NCBI RefSeq assembly: GCF_932294415.1
Contig: NC_065535.1
Location: 12,308,282-12,372,281, forward strand
Length of the DNA: 64,000 bases
DNA from: Quercus robur
Lineage: Eukaryota; Streptophyta; Magnoliopsida; Fagales; Fagaceae
Direction of reading: 5' to 3'
Part shown: positions 1-12,396 of the stretch, one piece after another
Position numbering within the stretch: the stretch's first letter is position 1
Layout: each line of letters opens with the position of its first letter
Made by a program: the position numbers and the translations under genes
The notes under the pieces: generated by a model
The model's database searches: none
What the model was told of the DNA's origin: nothing
What the model saw: the letters and a program-made list of their open reading frames with translations, nothing else

Positions 1-60
1 ATCCTCGTGGCTGAATCATTCTCATGAAATTCACTTACATATATGTATATGTATTAATAT

Positions 61-733
61 TGTGGGGTCCAGTAATTTGAGGCCCTGGCCCATTTTTACA
101 TTGGGGCCCAAGGCCCGAGCTGAGGAAGGTTATAGCCGAAGGTAGGTAATAAAAGTCCAAATAGTCTCGAGACACTGCCGATGATGATTCTGTCCTCGGC
201 ATATCCGAGGTTTCCTTGGAGAGAAAGGAAAAAACGGTATAGGAGCAATTTGGAAAATATCTAAAATATCTAGGTCAATGGAGAAGGGTACGCTTGATAG
301 TATAACGACCAAGGACAAAGGGAAAGCTGCACTTACTGTCATTTAATACTCTGCACTTGACAGAGCCATACTCTTCAGCTTTTTACAACCACCCCCAACC
401 ACTTTGGGTATGGGCTGATGGGACAAGTATCAGTCTTGGAAAATCGAACCCACACGTGGACGTTGGACAAGGGGTGCAGGCTAGTATAAAAGGAAAAGTA
501 AGCGATCTGGGAAGGGGCTGGGAAAAATGGCCAAAAACCAGAGCCTCCCAGCCCGCCTCCTGGAGAAAGACTCCTAGGGCGAACACGATTTCACTATGTA
601 TGAACACCACGAAAAACCCACAGTCTGGTAATCAAGGCCTAGCCTTTCAAACCCATGCTCTATAAATGATATTGTTTGGGCCCTTTTACATGCGAACCCA
701 ACATTATGATGGGTCGTTACAAATCGTGTCCTT

Positions 734-736
<3 letters not shown>
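61..736. mobile_element. Solo LTR (CCTCGG-type LTR family)
   Basis: The sequence begins TGTGGGGTCC and ends GTGTCCTTACA, giving the TG...CA ends of an LTR. It is flanked on both sides by the 5-bp direct repeat AATAT (56-60 and 737-741), the expected target-site duplication. A TATA-like AGTATAAAAGG lies near 484. The beginning, the GTCCTCGGC motifs and the end resemble the LTRs at 26333 and 55246, so all three belong to related families. No internal region or second LTR is attached, which fits a solo LTR left by unequal recombination. Caveat: the repeat AATAT is low-complexity. Confidence 0.8.
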
Positions 737-773
<37 letters not shown>

Positions 774-1479
774 TAATCTAAGAAACTAACAATTATTTGA
801 AGATATGTGCATTGTATAGTTGTTCTTGTGTAGGACCTATAGAGGTAAAAGGAAATGACAAAACTCCATTGTATAACAAACATGGAGAAAGATTGTATAG
901 TGTAGAGAACCAGAGATTCTGGGTTCTTACAGGCCTAATACGCCCCGGGATCCCACGACAGTACGCCCAGGGTACCAAGTGAAGGAATTCTTTAAAATGT
1001 TTATACGATAAAAGATAAGTCTTAAATATTCTATTTCAATCTCTTTCTCATTGTGAATATTATGGACATCTATTTTACTTATTTTGTAAGAGTAAATGGT
1101 CATTTTATGATATTAAAACACTTATAATGGTATTTTATTACTTAGGAGGAATCACATTTTTGCCTTGAGGAGGTTTATATGACTTGCGCACAACTTGGTT
1201 CGTAATCAGCCCCCATTTAGCTGCGGTGAACCAAGCCCAGTCCACCAAACTACAACTATTTGGCCTAGGATCCTTGGGCCTGTGTGCTAAAGAAAAAAAG
1301 CACTCTCACAAAAACAAAAGGACATACCAAATTAAAAAAAGTAGTGAAAATAAGCCAACCCCAATTTAAAGCACTGCGTTCAATTTCAACACTTCAACCT
1401 TAAAAATTAATAGATTTTAATAATTTTAAAATAGAATTATCTTAACCTTAATTTTTAAATTCATATTACCACTGACAAA
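737..1479. other. Unassigned AT-rich intergenic sequence with (TA)n
   Basis: A (TA)n microsatellite occupies about 738-771. The rest has no convincing coding region, RNA gene or match to the tandem units. ORFs near 797 and 1184 are short and overlap ORFs on the other strand. By analogy with the unit at 48-54 kb, a snakin gene would have been expected near here, but no cysteine-rich exon is visible. Confidence 0.5.
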
Positions 1480-3223
1480 TACACAATAGGGCGCACATGC
1501 TCCATTTTTTTTTTTCCAGCTAAGTACATAACCAAAACCGATGTCGCAAGTGCCCGTGAAGTCAATATTCAGTACTAAAAAGTTAATTTTTTTTTTTAAT
1601 AGAAGAAATTAAATATGTTTTTTTATATATTATAAATAAGGGTATTCAGACCTTCTTCGAATATCTGACTATTGCTTCACATGTATACAGTCTCTTCATT
1701 CCACATATACTAGGTTATTACAGAGAGAAATCTATTGAGGGTGGCCCCAAGATGTTGATAAGAAATTTCAAACTCAAGATTTTATGAATATTATGAGATC
1801 TTTAGAACTACTTAGCCAACTCCTTGAGATTATTATTATGTTAATAGAGAAGTACTCAGTGGTGCAGAAGACAAAATTTCCAACTCTAATGTTGGAAAAG
1901 GTAATTAATACACAAAAATAAAAGTTTTAATCTTAAAACTTTTGATATGAATTATGTGTTCTAATATTCGATTTTGAAGAATCACCCACCACCTCAATGA
2001 TTCATTATGGAAGCCCTTTCTAATAATAAAAAACAAATGTGACGCGTAATGGGTGTTGGTATAACTTGGTTCTAAAACTTTTGCTTACTATATTTGGATA
2101 TAGGCTTGTGACTTGTGAGGTCAATTTAACCCATGTCCCGAATTTTTGTAGGCTGGACTTTGATAAGCCTATTAATTACCAAATTCTGTCTTTCTGTGTG
2201 TGTGACAATCTGATGTCACCTAATAGTCTAATACTGTATGAGAAAACGTCTCCTGCCCAACTCTTAATTTGGACCGCCAAGCGAAGTCTAATCAGTGAGT
2301 TGTTAGGACTGCATTATTGTTATTATGGTACGAAAACCATGCGTATTTCCAACCGATCAAGTACCTCAATCATTTATAAGGCCGTGTTTGGTTTGTACCC
2401 AAAATATTTTCTGACTGTAAAATATTTTCAAGTGTTTAGTTGTGTTCTTGATAATGCTATAAAAAATATATTTTCTACTATTTTATCACATTTTCTCACC
2501 TCCCAAGCACATATTAAATTGATAAATGTTGTTAAGAGTTTTGTAATTAACAGGAGCCTCCTAATATTTCCAACAGAAATATATAGAGTTCAACTTCTCG
2601 TATCCTCAACTATCGTTGTAACAAAAGAGAGAAAAATAATCGATAAATGTCATAGTTAATAACTTCATAGTGAAGAGAATATACACGAAATTCTTAAATC
2701 TATGAGATGCAAAAGAATAGAGAAAAATATGCACTAAAGAAAATAATTACACAAGATAGTATTTACGTGGTTCAACAATTTGCCTACGTCTATGGAGTTA
2801 CAGAAATTTCACTATTCTTAAGGAAAAGTACAAAATGTGACAGTACAATTTTCTCACAAAAAACAATAAGAAACCCTAATATTCAAAACAACAGTTTTTC
2901 TATCTTGCATACAGGATTCGCAATGGGCTACAAAATGGGCCAAGCTTTCGCTCCTCCGTAGACTAAGCCTCAAAAAATCTCCAATTAAAAAATTGTAACA
3001 ATATTATTTCAGATCGAGTCATAATTCGAACTAAACACAAATAAGCTCTATAAAGCACAACACATATATAGTTCATACAAATCAATTATAGTTGTGTATT
3101 AATTTCCAACAAATTCAACGTGAGTCTAATTCTCATCTTGTTTTGTCCCATACTCCCATATATGATATATTTCATAAATAAATTTAAAATGTGGGTGATT
3201 TTTTTTTTTTTTTTTTTTCTAGT

Positions 3224-3535
3224 ACCAAGGGAACTAGTGGGATCTTTTCAGAAGGTGGTGAGTGGTGACTGTGAGAGTTCCTTTGTCGTAAAGAGCGTTG
3301 GTGATGAGTTCGTGCCACTTGTGGTTGATAGTTAATACTTTATAGTGTTTTCAAAATACTATTCAATATTGAAATCTCATCATCTTTAACTACATAATTA
3401 TCAAACAAAAAAACAAAAACAAAAACAACTGTACAAAGCCGCACTACAGCTGTATTCATCTTGATTCATGGAGCGAATACCAAATTGCCAGCATGTTGAA
3501 ATTATATTAAATTTGGTCCCTGTTTAGGCCATGTC
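3224..3535. other. Diverged copy of the unit-conserved upstream block
   Basis: Pieces of the block seen at 8884, 17512, 35152 and 52563 are recognisable here: GTGAGAGTTCCTTTGTCGTA, GTACAAAGCCGCACTACAGC and ATTCATCTTGATTCATGG. The TATA-like part found in the other copies is replaced by unrelated AT-rich sequence. It is the most eroded of the five copies. Confidence 0.5.
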
Positions 3536-3621
3536 ACAATAAAAAATCAAAAAGAAAAAGGACATCAATTATAGATGGTTGATGATGATGCAATGTAATA
3601 CTAGTAACTATTATTAAGCAT

Positions 3622-3816
3622 GCGTTTGGAAACATTGAAAATTAAAATTATTTTACTATTTGGTTTATTTTTGTAATTATTTATTGATTTTATTGTGCTT
3701 TTTGATACTATTCATAGTTTTTACTGTACTATTTCAACTAATTTTTACATTTATCTATAGTACTTTCAACAATAAATTTTCAATTTCAACAAAATAAACG
3801 GTATCCAAATAAACCA
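3622..3816. mobile_element. MITE of the GTTTGGATACC family, copy a
   Basis: The ends are GCGTTTGGAAAC on the left and GGTATCCAAATAAACC on the right, which are inverted complements in outline. The middle has the CTATTCATAG / TTTCAACTAA composition seen in copies near 46541, 51004, 53431 and 56191. No coding capacity. Confidence 0.55.
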
Positions 3817-4910
3817 TAAGAATGATCACTTTAGTTCAACGTTTTTTTTAATAAAAAAAATCTTTAATTCATGGTTCTTTTTTTTATTCCTATGGTCTGG
3901 CTTTAGAATATAAAACATTTTGTTCTCCTTAATTGGAAAAGGGGCATTGTTTGAAACTCTAAAAAGACAATTTTTGTAATATGATTGATTTAATTTTTCT
4001 TTACCAATTCCATTGATTTGTATAATAGTTAATAACTTAAAAACAAAAGCGTGAGTTCTATTTAGCATAATTGATAATCATTGTCAAGAGCTAAGAGCTT
4101 TATAGTTCAATGCCTCAATGCCATAGCCTTATATTAAATAATAATAATAAATATTAAAAAAAAAAACTCATTTTTAACTGTGTAACAGTGTAAGCAATCA
4201 GAAAAAATGAACAAAAAAATGTTTTCCCATATTTAATATGGGAAATTAATAATGTTTCCTCTAATTTAAAATAATGATATGAATCACTTTAAAGCAATAA
4301 GAAAACAAAACATTATTATAATTATAATTATTATGAAATGTAATATTAATCGACTCCTATTTCATATGGCCCATCTTACCGACTACTAAATGATTAGGTT
4401 TTAAAAATATATCTTTCTATTAAAGGGCAATCAGAATCATTAGATGAGCTCACAGGAATCAAGCCAATCAAGCAGTAGGGTGGAGTTTATTTATTTATTA
4501 AGAGTATGGTGGATGTTTTTAATTCATGGAAGCTGTTCCACCTGAAAAATTAAAATATTGTACTAGGTTATATGTTTTTTCTTTTTCTTTTTCATACTTA
4601 TGGAAACCAGATCATGCCAGGTAGACATGACTGATCATTATCCAAAACGAGTCAAACTTGGACTACCCATTGTAAATAGCCTGTATAAGTATATAAATAT
4701 AATGAAATAATAAATGAGTCAACTTTGCGAACAGGGTAGGTGACCCAAGCTCAAGTACGAACTTACTATTACTAAGTCACTAGATCACAATCAATCTATC
4801 ATACTCAATTATATGATGTATCAGAGCCACAAACTCGTCGAAGTTAATCGGATTAGTTTTCCCAGATTCAATTTTGAATTTATTAGCTTTGTCCATTTCT
4901 AACCACTTAA

Positions 4911-5021
4911 GTTCTGTTTGATACATTATTTTAAATATATATTTTCAGTTTTTAAATAACATTATACGTATTTAAAAAAAAAATAAAAATTATTATTTAA
5001 ATACACATACCAAACAAGCCC
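4911..5021. mobile_element. Short MITE with TTAA flanks
   Basis: An element of about 110 bp. The left end is GTTCTGTTTGATAC and the right end is ATACCAAACAAGCC, forming imperfect terminal inverted repeats. TTAA lies on both sides. The internal sequence (TTTTCAGTTTTTAAATAACA) resembles the MITE triplicated at 34391-34860. Confidence 0.5.
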
Positions 5022-6424
5022 TTAATGTCTGTCTTCAAGGATAATGTTGTGATTATTACGAAAATTACAAGCATGTTTATTGTAATGTCTAAGTCAGGAT
5101 TCATGTAATTTTTATAGTGAATTATGCAAGTTGGTGGTTGGCTTTAAACCGACCGTTAGGGTTCTGCGTATCATCACCATATCGTCATGTACTTGAAATT
5201 TACTTTCTGATGCATGCATGTAATTAATTTTAGCAATGTGATTGTGCTTTTCACGAACTTAATTGGATATTTGCATGATTAATCAATTCTCGAATAATTA
5301 GTTAATTGAATCGTGTTCAAATTTATAACCCAACAGCTATTGATAATTTCCTTCTCTATATTAATCAAACGGTTAAGAATTATCATCCTGCTGCTACTAT
5401 TTTTATTATTATTTTTTTTATTTTGAGAATCAATTTTACCGCTACTTAAAAGGCCTGATATTTGAGCATCACCAAAAGTCTCGTAAAAGGCTAAAAGCAA
5501 CAGGAGCCCAAGATTTAAGAAAATGTGTGAAAACCGTTTCATCATGAATTTTACATTGGATTATCCTCTCTTTATTTTTTATTTTATTTATTTATTATTT
5601 TTTGTGTGTGATGTTATGGGCTTGTGTTCTGCAGCCTAATTGGTAGAGAATGCAACCCTTCATTATTATTATTTTTTTTTCAAAATATATCCCTTTTTTT
5701 AGGTAAAAATATATCCTTTTTTTAAGAAAGAGAAAACACAATATCAACGGTACAAAAAGCAGCAGAGCTGCAAGCAAATAGAGAACAACCAAAGCTCAGC
5801 GACAAGAGCCAGCTTATTAGCTACCACCACTACCTAATCTCTCTCTCTCAAAAAAAAAAAAGAAAATTCTTCTCAAAAAAAAAAGAAAAAAAAAAGAAAA
5901 AAAAAAGAGGAATGTTCTTCCTTTAGCCACACAAAATTCTATTTTGAACTGTATTTTTTACGTTCTTACACAAGAATAGTCTAATCTAATATCCTGTCTG
6001 GCTCACAGCTTAACAAATATCACAGTCACAGCCTCAGCTTTACTTTTCAGCATGAATTCATTTGTTTTTGTTGTCGATTTTATCATGGACTGATTGTTTA
6101 TTTATTCGTTGAGGCTAGAGAGAGAGAGAGAGAGAGAGTTGAAAATTCATTATTCATTTAACGTAAAGCTTAAAACAAAACAGTCATTTTATTAATAATA
6201 AACAAATAGCAACTCTAATTGTTATTCAACTTACAATAACCCTTCTTTTTTCATATAAAAAAGAAAATAATAAAACCATTCTTTTAATAGCTTTTATACA
6301 AAGTGATATATGCATCTATATCAATTAGTACACAACTTTATTTTCAATGAGACCTCTCATCCATTCTTCTCTTACAATATATGCCAACACATGCAGCCAA
6401 TTAAGGCTGATGTGATATATATTT

Positions 6425-6633
6425 TCAAGGGCACTTGAGTTTGCCACCACGGGTGGTCATGGTGGCGTAGCAGGGGCATACATCACGGTTGCCGGAAGTG
6501 CCTGGAGGAACACAGCTGCAGCGAGAACAGCAAGTCCCACATGCCCTCTTGCACAGGTTCGGCCTAGACGATAACTGACACCTCGCACTACATGCTGCTC
6601 CACAATCTGTATAAGTATAACACACACACACAC

Positions 6634-6667
<34 letters not shown>

Positions 6668-7008
6668 ATAATTCAAAACGTTAATTAGCCAACTATATAT
6701 GATTATTCGATCAAACAGTATCACATATGTAACATAGTGATGGAAGAAGATAAAAATCACCTATTTTTTTCTTTGCTGCATCTGTGTTCACCTGCATAAC
6801 TCAACAACATATTATCGTGTTAGAAATTAAGAAAGTGGTCGATAGGCTTCACGTTTATTTTTGAAAACAATAGGAAGAGGAAAGAGACAGTGTGAGGTCT
6901 TAGATGATCGCTAAATAAAATAAAGTTTACCATCTGATCAGCTTCAACGAGATGGATAACGAGAAGAGAAATGAGAACAGAAGCAATTAAAGCCTTTGAG
7001 ATGGCCAT
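6425..7008 (-). CDS. GASA: GASA/snakin-2-type cysteine-rich peptide, gene 1
   Basis: Three exons on the minus strand, at 7008-6931, 6791-6761 and 6606-6425, with GT-AG introns of 139 and 154 bp. All junctions keep frame, giving 96 residues. Residues 1-23 are a signal peptide ending LVEA, followed by a short spacer (VNTDAAKKKI). The GASA domain starts DCGAACSARC and ends KLKCP with all 12 conserved cysteines, including the GTCC and CPCY motifs. The RACGTCC and CVPPGTSGN signatures place it in the snakin-2/GASA1 branch rather than the snakin-1 branch. Such peptides are secreted, disulfide-rich, and linked to defence and gibberellin-responsive growth. Compared with its three paralogues, exon 2 lacks 12 nt, removing GSPS without a frameshift. 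A likely poly(A) signal lies at 6337-6342. Intron 2 holds (CA)n and (TA)n repeats. Confidence 0.96.
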
Positions 7009-7116
7009 GGCTGATGACTTATAGCTAGAGCTACTTTCGTTTCCACGCTAGCTAGTTGAAATTGAAAAGTTGAAAACCTGAAGATTTAGTGCATAGAAGT
7101 GAGGTAAGGATGCTCC

Positions 7117-7124
7117 TATTTATA
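7117..7124 (-). promoter_or_regulatory. TATA box of snakin gene 1
   Basis: On the minus strand the sequence reads TATAAATA, about 110 bp upstream of the start codon at 7008. It lies in a context (GCTATAAATAGGAGCA) conserved at the same place in all four snakin genes. Gene 4 has the same TATAAATA form, while genes 2 and 3 have TATATATA. Confidence 0.75.
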
Positions 7125-8839
7125 GCAAGCGTATATGGGTTTAGCAGGAAGAATTAATGAATAAACAAAAAATGTAGGTGCATGCAAGCAGGATATTTTT
7201 AATTGTTACATGTCGGTTTAGAACCTATGTCAGCCAAATTCCAAATGAGTCACTATTTTCGTTAAGTAAACTAGTGTGATGATGGCTTAGTCAAAAAAGT
7301 TCTAGCTCCACATCATGATATATCATGATATTATGTACTGCGGTCTTATATTTGCTTTGGTTTTATGATAACGGGGTCTATACTATATGTGAGGCTATGA
7401 TCCACTTTGTAGCAGTGTTTAAGTATTGTGAAAATACGTATTTGAGTGTTATAGAAATATGTGTCAGATGCATTATTATTATTTAAATACTGAAAACTGT
7501 TGTTTAAAAGTGGGTACTAAACAACCCCATAATCTTCTTAATTTTGTTGTTGTTGATTATGTTCATTAATACTATCCAGATTTAAAAGGAAAAAAAAAAA
7601 CGTGTTGGTCTTATTTAATTTTTTGTTGAATTTTTTTTTTTTTTGCTGAAATTGTTTTAATATATAATTATACTTAAAAAAAAAAAAAAAAAAAAAGAGC
7701 TAAACGACAAAAAGCTAAGTTACAAGGAAAAGCATTTGGATTCATCTAGATCTAGGGAGTAGGGACAGAGAGTCGGCACATTTGTTGTATTACTTCTAGA
7801 AAGGTGTTTTCAATTCCAGGTGGCTCGAGTAAGCCAGCGCATAGTTTTATCTTTTAAGTTTAACGTGCCCCTTTTGATCTACGTGGAACTGTTTCACAAC
7901 CATAAAAATATCTAAATCTTGAAGCTAAAACAATATTTGATTAGAAAGGCAGAGTCGGATAGTAATTTGACTCTGTCTTATTAGGAGAACTCTATAGTCT
8001 ATACTATTACGGAAAAAGGTTTTTCTTTTGCCATTTTAAAAGCAGTAAAGGGATCAACTGATCACGTTTAAATAATATGGGAATGTAACTTAAACTGCGA
8101 GCTCAATTGATATTAAAAAAAAAAAGACTGCTCAATTAATTAATAAAGTAAAAAATTTTAGTATTCCTATAAAGAATTCAAAAAAGAAAAAAAAGAAAAA
8201 AAAAAAAAAGAAAAGAAAAGAAGAGAGAGTTCAGATTTAAAGCATTGTCTGTATGACTGTATTCAACCTTTCAAATAAATTAATAAGATCTATAAACTCT
8301 CCTTAGAGTTTGTTATTTTCTCATACTTATATACAAGACAATGTTATAATACATGTTTTAGTTAAGAGAGTAAAGTTTTTATTTTTTTAATTTTTAGTTT
8401 GGATGGAGTTTATTCCTCTTGAGATTAATAATTTTGTAACTGTATATTCAGTTGTTTTTTTGGACAATGTAAAACAGTTTTGTGTGCAACAAATATTTCC
8501 CTTATCTAACTGGTCAAATATCTCCATCATCTACCACCCTACAGTTATTTATAGCTACAGTTTTTAATTCATTTTGCATTATAAATTGATAAATGTAATA
8601 AATATATATAGGAGTTTTTGTTGCAAAATTCACTTCAACCTAAATATCATGTTTATATTTGGGGCTCTGCGATTTTTTTCTTTAAATTTATTTTGATAAT
8701 GTTTGTATTTTATTAGGCTAAACAGGAAAAATTATACTAACTTCATACGAATCATTTTATACTTGTCTATTAATTTCCAAAAAATTCAACTTGAATCTCA
8801 GTCTTATATATATATATATATTTAGTTCCATATACATCA

Positions 8840-8874
<35 letters not shown>

Positions 8875-8883
8875 AACGTTGAA

Positions 8884-9092
8884 CGTACACACGTGACAAC
8901 CCCATTGCATGTCCACACGTGCAGCAAATTAATGAAACAGAGAATCAGAAATTAACGTTTTGTACAAACAGGCTATGGTGATGTGTTCGTGACTTGTGAG
9001 TTGTGAGAGTTCTATTTCCTTCGTAGAAAGCGATTGTGATGTGTTCGGATAGAATAAAGCCTCACTCATATATAGCGATTGTGATGTGTTCG
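8884..9092 (-). other. Unit-conserved promoter-like block, truncated copy
   Basis: It contains CACACGTG (G-box) motifs at about 8889 and 8916, then GTGAGAGTTCTATTTCCTTC, GTAGAAAGCGATTGTGATG and CCTCACTCATATATAGC. Read on the minus strand it resembles a TATA box (9069-9074) followed by a leader. The copies in units 2-4 continue into a CAGCTG-containing stretch. Here that part is missing, replaced by a LINE fragment at 9094. No ORF is conserved among copies. Confidence 0.5.
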
Positions 9093-9093
9093 G

Positions 9094-9297
9094 GCAGACG
9101 ATCTGGTTTTGTTTGCGAAGGCAAACCCCGAAAATTGTGTAACAATTAGAGAAGTATTGGATGATTTTTTTAATCAATCGGGGCAGACCATCAGTGAGGC
9201 CAAATCCAGGGTCTTTTTCTCTCCCAATTTGGAAAAAGACCACAGAGATGCTTTATGTGATATTCTTGGATTTCAGTCAACACCCAACTTGGTAAGG
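9094..9297 (+). pseudogene. LINE (non-LTR retrotransposon) reverse transcriptase fragment
   Basis: The plus-strand frame reads ADDLVLFAKANPENC, followed by a helix-like stretch and GQTISEAKSRVFFSPN, then LCDILGFQSTPNL. This is typical of plant L1-type reverse transcriptases: the A-D-D catalytic box and the downstream KS..FSPN and LGF segments. Only about 68 codons are present. The expected continuation is lost after PNL, and a stop follows. The fragment abuts a duplicated 17-20 bp piece of the adjacent block, so it looks like filler captured during break repair rather than a normal LINE 3' insertion. Confidence 0.8.
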
Positions 9298-10725
9298 TAA
9301 TTAGAAGAGTTAGTGTTAATTTGAATCACCTCTCCTCCTATCGTTGTTGTACTTTTCAAATTATGAAATAAATGAGTAATATTCATCACTAAGCAAAGAT
9401 CATAGACGTAAATCTATCTATTATTACTTTCAATTTTTATAGAAAATATCTGTTGGAAATGGATTATTCTAAAAAAAAAAAAAAACTAAATCATTTTCTC
9501 ATCCGTTTGCAACCTTAAATGAAAACATTTTGTCATTTTCCACTATTTGGTATGCATATACATATCACTTATCTTAAAATCAATATGAAAATAAAAATTT
9601 ATTATTATGAAATGTAATATTAATCGATTCCTGTGGCTTATCTTACTAGAAATTATAAAGTCCTCATGATGAACAAGTGACATGATCCATCATTCCACTA
9701 AAAAACTCCCACCTATTTAAAATTACTTAGTTAAAAAAAAAAAAAAAATTTAACTGAAACTTATTACTGACTCAACAATTTTAAACAAATGCGAGTTAGT
9801 GGAATGGTGGATAAGTAACATAACCCACCAGAAGACAGTATAATTTTTCCTATCCTATCAACTACTAAATGATTAGGTTTTAAAATTATTTATTCCTATT
9901 AAAGGGAAATTAGAAGGTCTCACAGGAATCAAACCAATCAAGTAGTAGGTTGGATACATGTTTTGATTCTTGGAGGACGTTCCACCAACAAAATTAAAAT
10001 AATTAATGAACTTTGGACCCACATTTTGAATGTGATATATATCGTACTGATTCCTTGTATTATTATTATTATTATTGATCATAAAAAAAAAAAATTTATT
10101 ATTTGCCTACGTGTAATCACATCATGGACTGAGATGGTTGCACTCGATGCAATTACTTTTTTTTTTTTTTGGAAGATAGAAATTCTATTTTAACTTAGTT
10201 TAAGTGTATATGTGTGTAAAAAAAATTTTCAGAGTCTTAAACCTCATTTCTTGTCCTCCTCACATAAAAACTTTATACTTATAGAATGACTATTACGTTA
10301 ATGGTGCACAGTGGTAGACAACCCATTTTAAATTTCTAATAAGTATGATGGTAATGAGTCAACTTTGTAAGTAGCCGTGAGCCAAACTCAAGCAAGTAAT
10401 CACTAGGTGACAATCAATTATATGAGTAGAAGCATAGTTTGCCGAGATTCAATATTTATATTATTTATATAAAAAAAAATTCAATAATTATAAATTTTAC
10501 TTAAATAAATAAAAGAAGATGATACATAAAGTCGATTCATAATGTATAAATCATATAATCTCGTCTAGATTTAACACAACGGAACACCTTATCTCAAATT
10601 CAATAACTCAATTTTCATGTTTAGTTCTCCTATTTATAGTTCGATGCATCACTTTTACTTTCTTTAAGAGATAGACAATGAGGAGGGGAGGATGTGGAGT
10701 TCAAACTTGAGACATCAAACACTAA

Positions 10726-11782
10726 GGGTCCGTTTTTTTTGGCTTCAAAACAATTTCGGAAATTCTTTTCCGTAAAAGTGTGTGTTTGGTTGTTACTGAA
10801 AATTGGGTCAAACTTAAAATATTTTCAGTGTTGACCGTAAAATAAGGGACCCAAGGCGTAAAATATTTTCCGTTTTCATTTTCACTTCAAACCATTTACA
10901 TTCCTCACATTACTCTCTTTGAGCTTTTCTCACACGCACTCCTCACAGCAGCAAGTACTCTCCAAACTCACTCACACCGAGCTCCACCATCTCCCTCACG
11001 CCAAACGCAGCCGATCCTCTCCCTCACGTAGCCAATCCTCTCCACCCACGATGAGTTTCCCTTTTCCATTTCTTAGTTTGATCCACTCGATCTCCCTCTC
11101 CCTTTTGAACCGAAATCCACCGAACACCACCACCGCTGAGTCCAAGTTCCGTCAACGAGTTCACACTCTCAAAATCCAACCGGACAAGGACGTGTACCGT
11201 CCCGGCAATCCTCTGATTATCATAATCCAGATCTCCAACCCCGACACCGCCTCGTCACTCTTGCTTGACCAAACTAGTTTCGAAATCAGGGCCGTCTAGA
11301 AGCTCGATTCTCAATGGTTTGCCACTCACAAACCCTTACTTGGATTGTCGCCAATCTGCTTTCTCGCCAATCACTCTCTCGTTGATCTGCTTAATCTCTT
11401 TGATCTCTGATTTTTTTGTTGTTGTTGTGGTGGTGTGGGTGGTGGCATTTTGGTGGTTTCTGTGTTGTGTGGTGGTGGGTTTTGTGTGGATAGTGGCATA
11501 TTATCTGTGGGTGTTGGTGTGTGGATAGTGGTGGATTTTTTGTGGGTGCTGGTGGATTTTCTGATATAAAATTTGGTTGGAAGCTGAGAAAATGGCTGAG
11601 AAAGTGTGAAAGATTTGTAGGAAAATAACATTTTCAGAATATTACCAAACACTGAAAATTGTTTCCTAATATAATTTTTAAAATGCAACTAAACACTTGA
11701 AAATATTTTCTTTTCCCGAAAATATTTTCACCTGAAAATATTTTACACCCGAAAAATATTTTACACTAAAACAAATACAGCC
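10726..11782. mobile_element. TIR element (PIF/Harbinger- or Tourist-like) with captured host DNA
   Basis: The left end is GGGTCCGTTTTTTTTGGCTT. The complement of the right end reads GGCTGTATTTGTTTTAGTG. These are imperfect inverted repeats of the GG-CTGTTTGG type. TAA flanks both sides (10723-10725 and 11783-11785), the 3-bp duplication typical of this superfamily. The matching place in unit 2 (near 24430) lacks the insert, an empty paralogous site. The subterminal regions are AAAATATTTTC-rich. The middle (about 10915-11400) has much higher GC and holds a gene fragment. A GT-rich tract follows at 11415-11540. Confidence 0.65.
11051..11347 (+). pseudogene. Captured gene fragment, tentatively Rgp1-like, with a nonsense codon
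   Basis: The plus frame from the ATG at 11051 encodes a leader and then FRQRVHTLKIQPDKDVYRPG, followed by a beta-rich stretch and SLLLDQTSFEIRAV. A TAG at 11297-11299 interrupts it, after which the same frame continues KLDSQWFATHKPLLG. From memory, the pattern (DK.VYRPG ... FE...-EKLD.QWF..QKP) resembles plant Rgp1-domain proteins (RIC1-RGP1 complex), in which the stop would replace a glutamate. The fragment stops about 15 codons later and lies wholly inside the TIR element, so it looks like a transduplicated piece and not a working gene. The family assignment is tentative; the coding-like nature is clearer. Confidence 0.45.
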
Positions 11783-12396
11783 TAAAATACGACTTTTACT
11801 AGATTATCACTTAAACTTGAATCTTCATTTTTAACTAATATATATAACACAGGCAAAGGTGCACTTATAAAATTGCATTAGTTTTACATTAATGGAAAAA
11901 TTAATTAAAATAGTGCTTGGGTACTACATTTTTTAATATAAATATTTTAAAAGTTGTTATAGCTAATATCATATTTTGAGAAATTATTCACTCTTACCTC
12001 CTCTCATAAGGGGGTGTGGGCTCCTTACCGTAGGTTGTACAATGTACATAGGGGTCAACACCCTTTGTGAGAAAAGAGAGAAGGTAGGACTCACACTCTC
12101 TGAGAGAGGAAGGGAGAGTCTTTCAATAAGAATGAATAATTTCTCGTAATGCAAATTGTTAAAAAAAAAAAAAAAATTCTCATTTAATGATAAAATGGAT
12201 TGTAGGGTTGACTCAAAGAGTTTGGAAATGACGTGAAAACCGTTTCATCATGAAATTTACATTGGATAATCTTTTTCTTTTCTTTTCTTTTTTTTATTTA
12301 AGAAGTTTACAAATGATAATCTAGGAGAATCATTCTTACATCAGCTTTTAGCAGAACAAATTGGGCTAAGATGTTATGCGCTTGGGAAAATTATTA

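Larger units (their letters stand above)
1480..5722. repeat. Tandem unit 0 (partial, no snakin gene in window)
   Basis: This is the distal part of the snakin-array unit. The stretch 1960-2140 matches about 51270-51400 of unit 4, with the shared string CACCTCAATGATTCATT. The stretch 4440-4790 matches 53870-54290 (GGAATCAAGCCAATCAAGCA, then a GACATGACTGATCATTATCC block). The tail at 5530-5640 matches 12240-12600 and 24880-24960. It holds MITEs at about 3622 and 4911 and an unclassified segment at 2650-3085 with a TACGTGGTTCAACAATTTGC motif often seen in dispersed plant repeats. No gene was found. The longest ORF (2039-2659) is not conserved in the unit 4 copy. Confidence 0.7.

Noticed and set aside
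2039..2659. 206-residue plus-strand ORF
   Set aside because: The homologous DNA in unit 4 (51330-51960) has no equivalent frame, there is no recognisable domain, and the ORF runs through MITE-like sequence.
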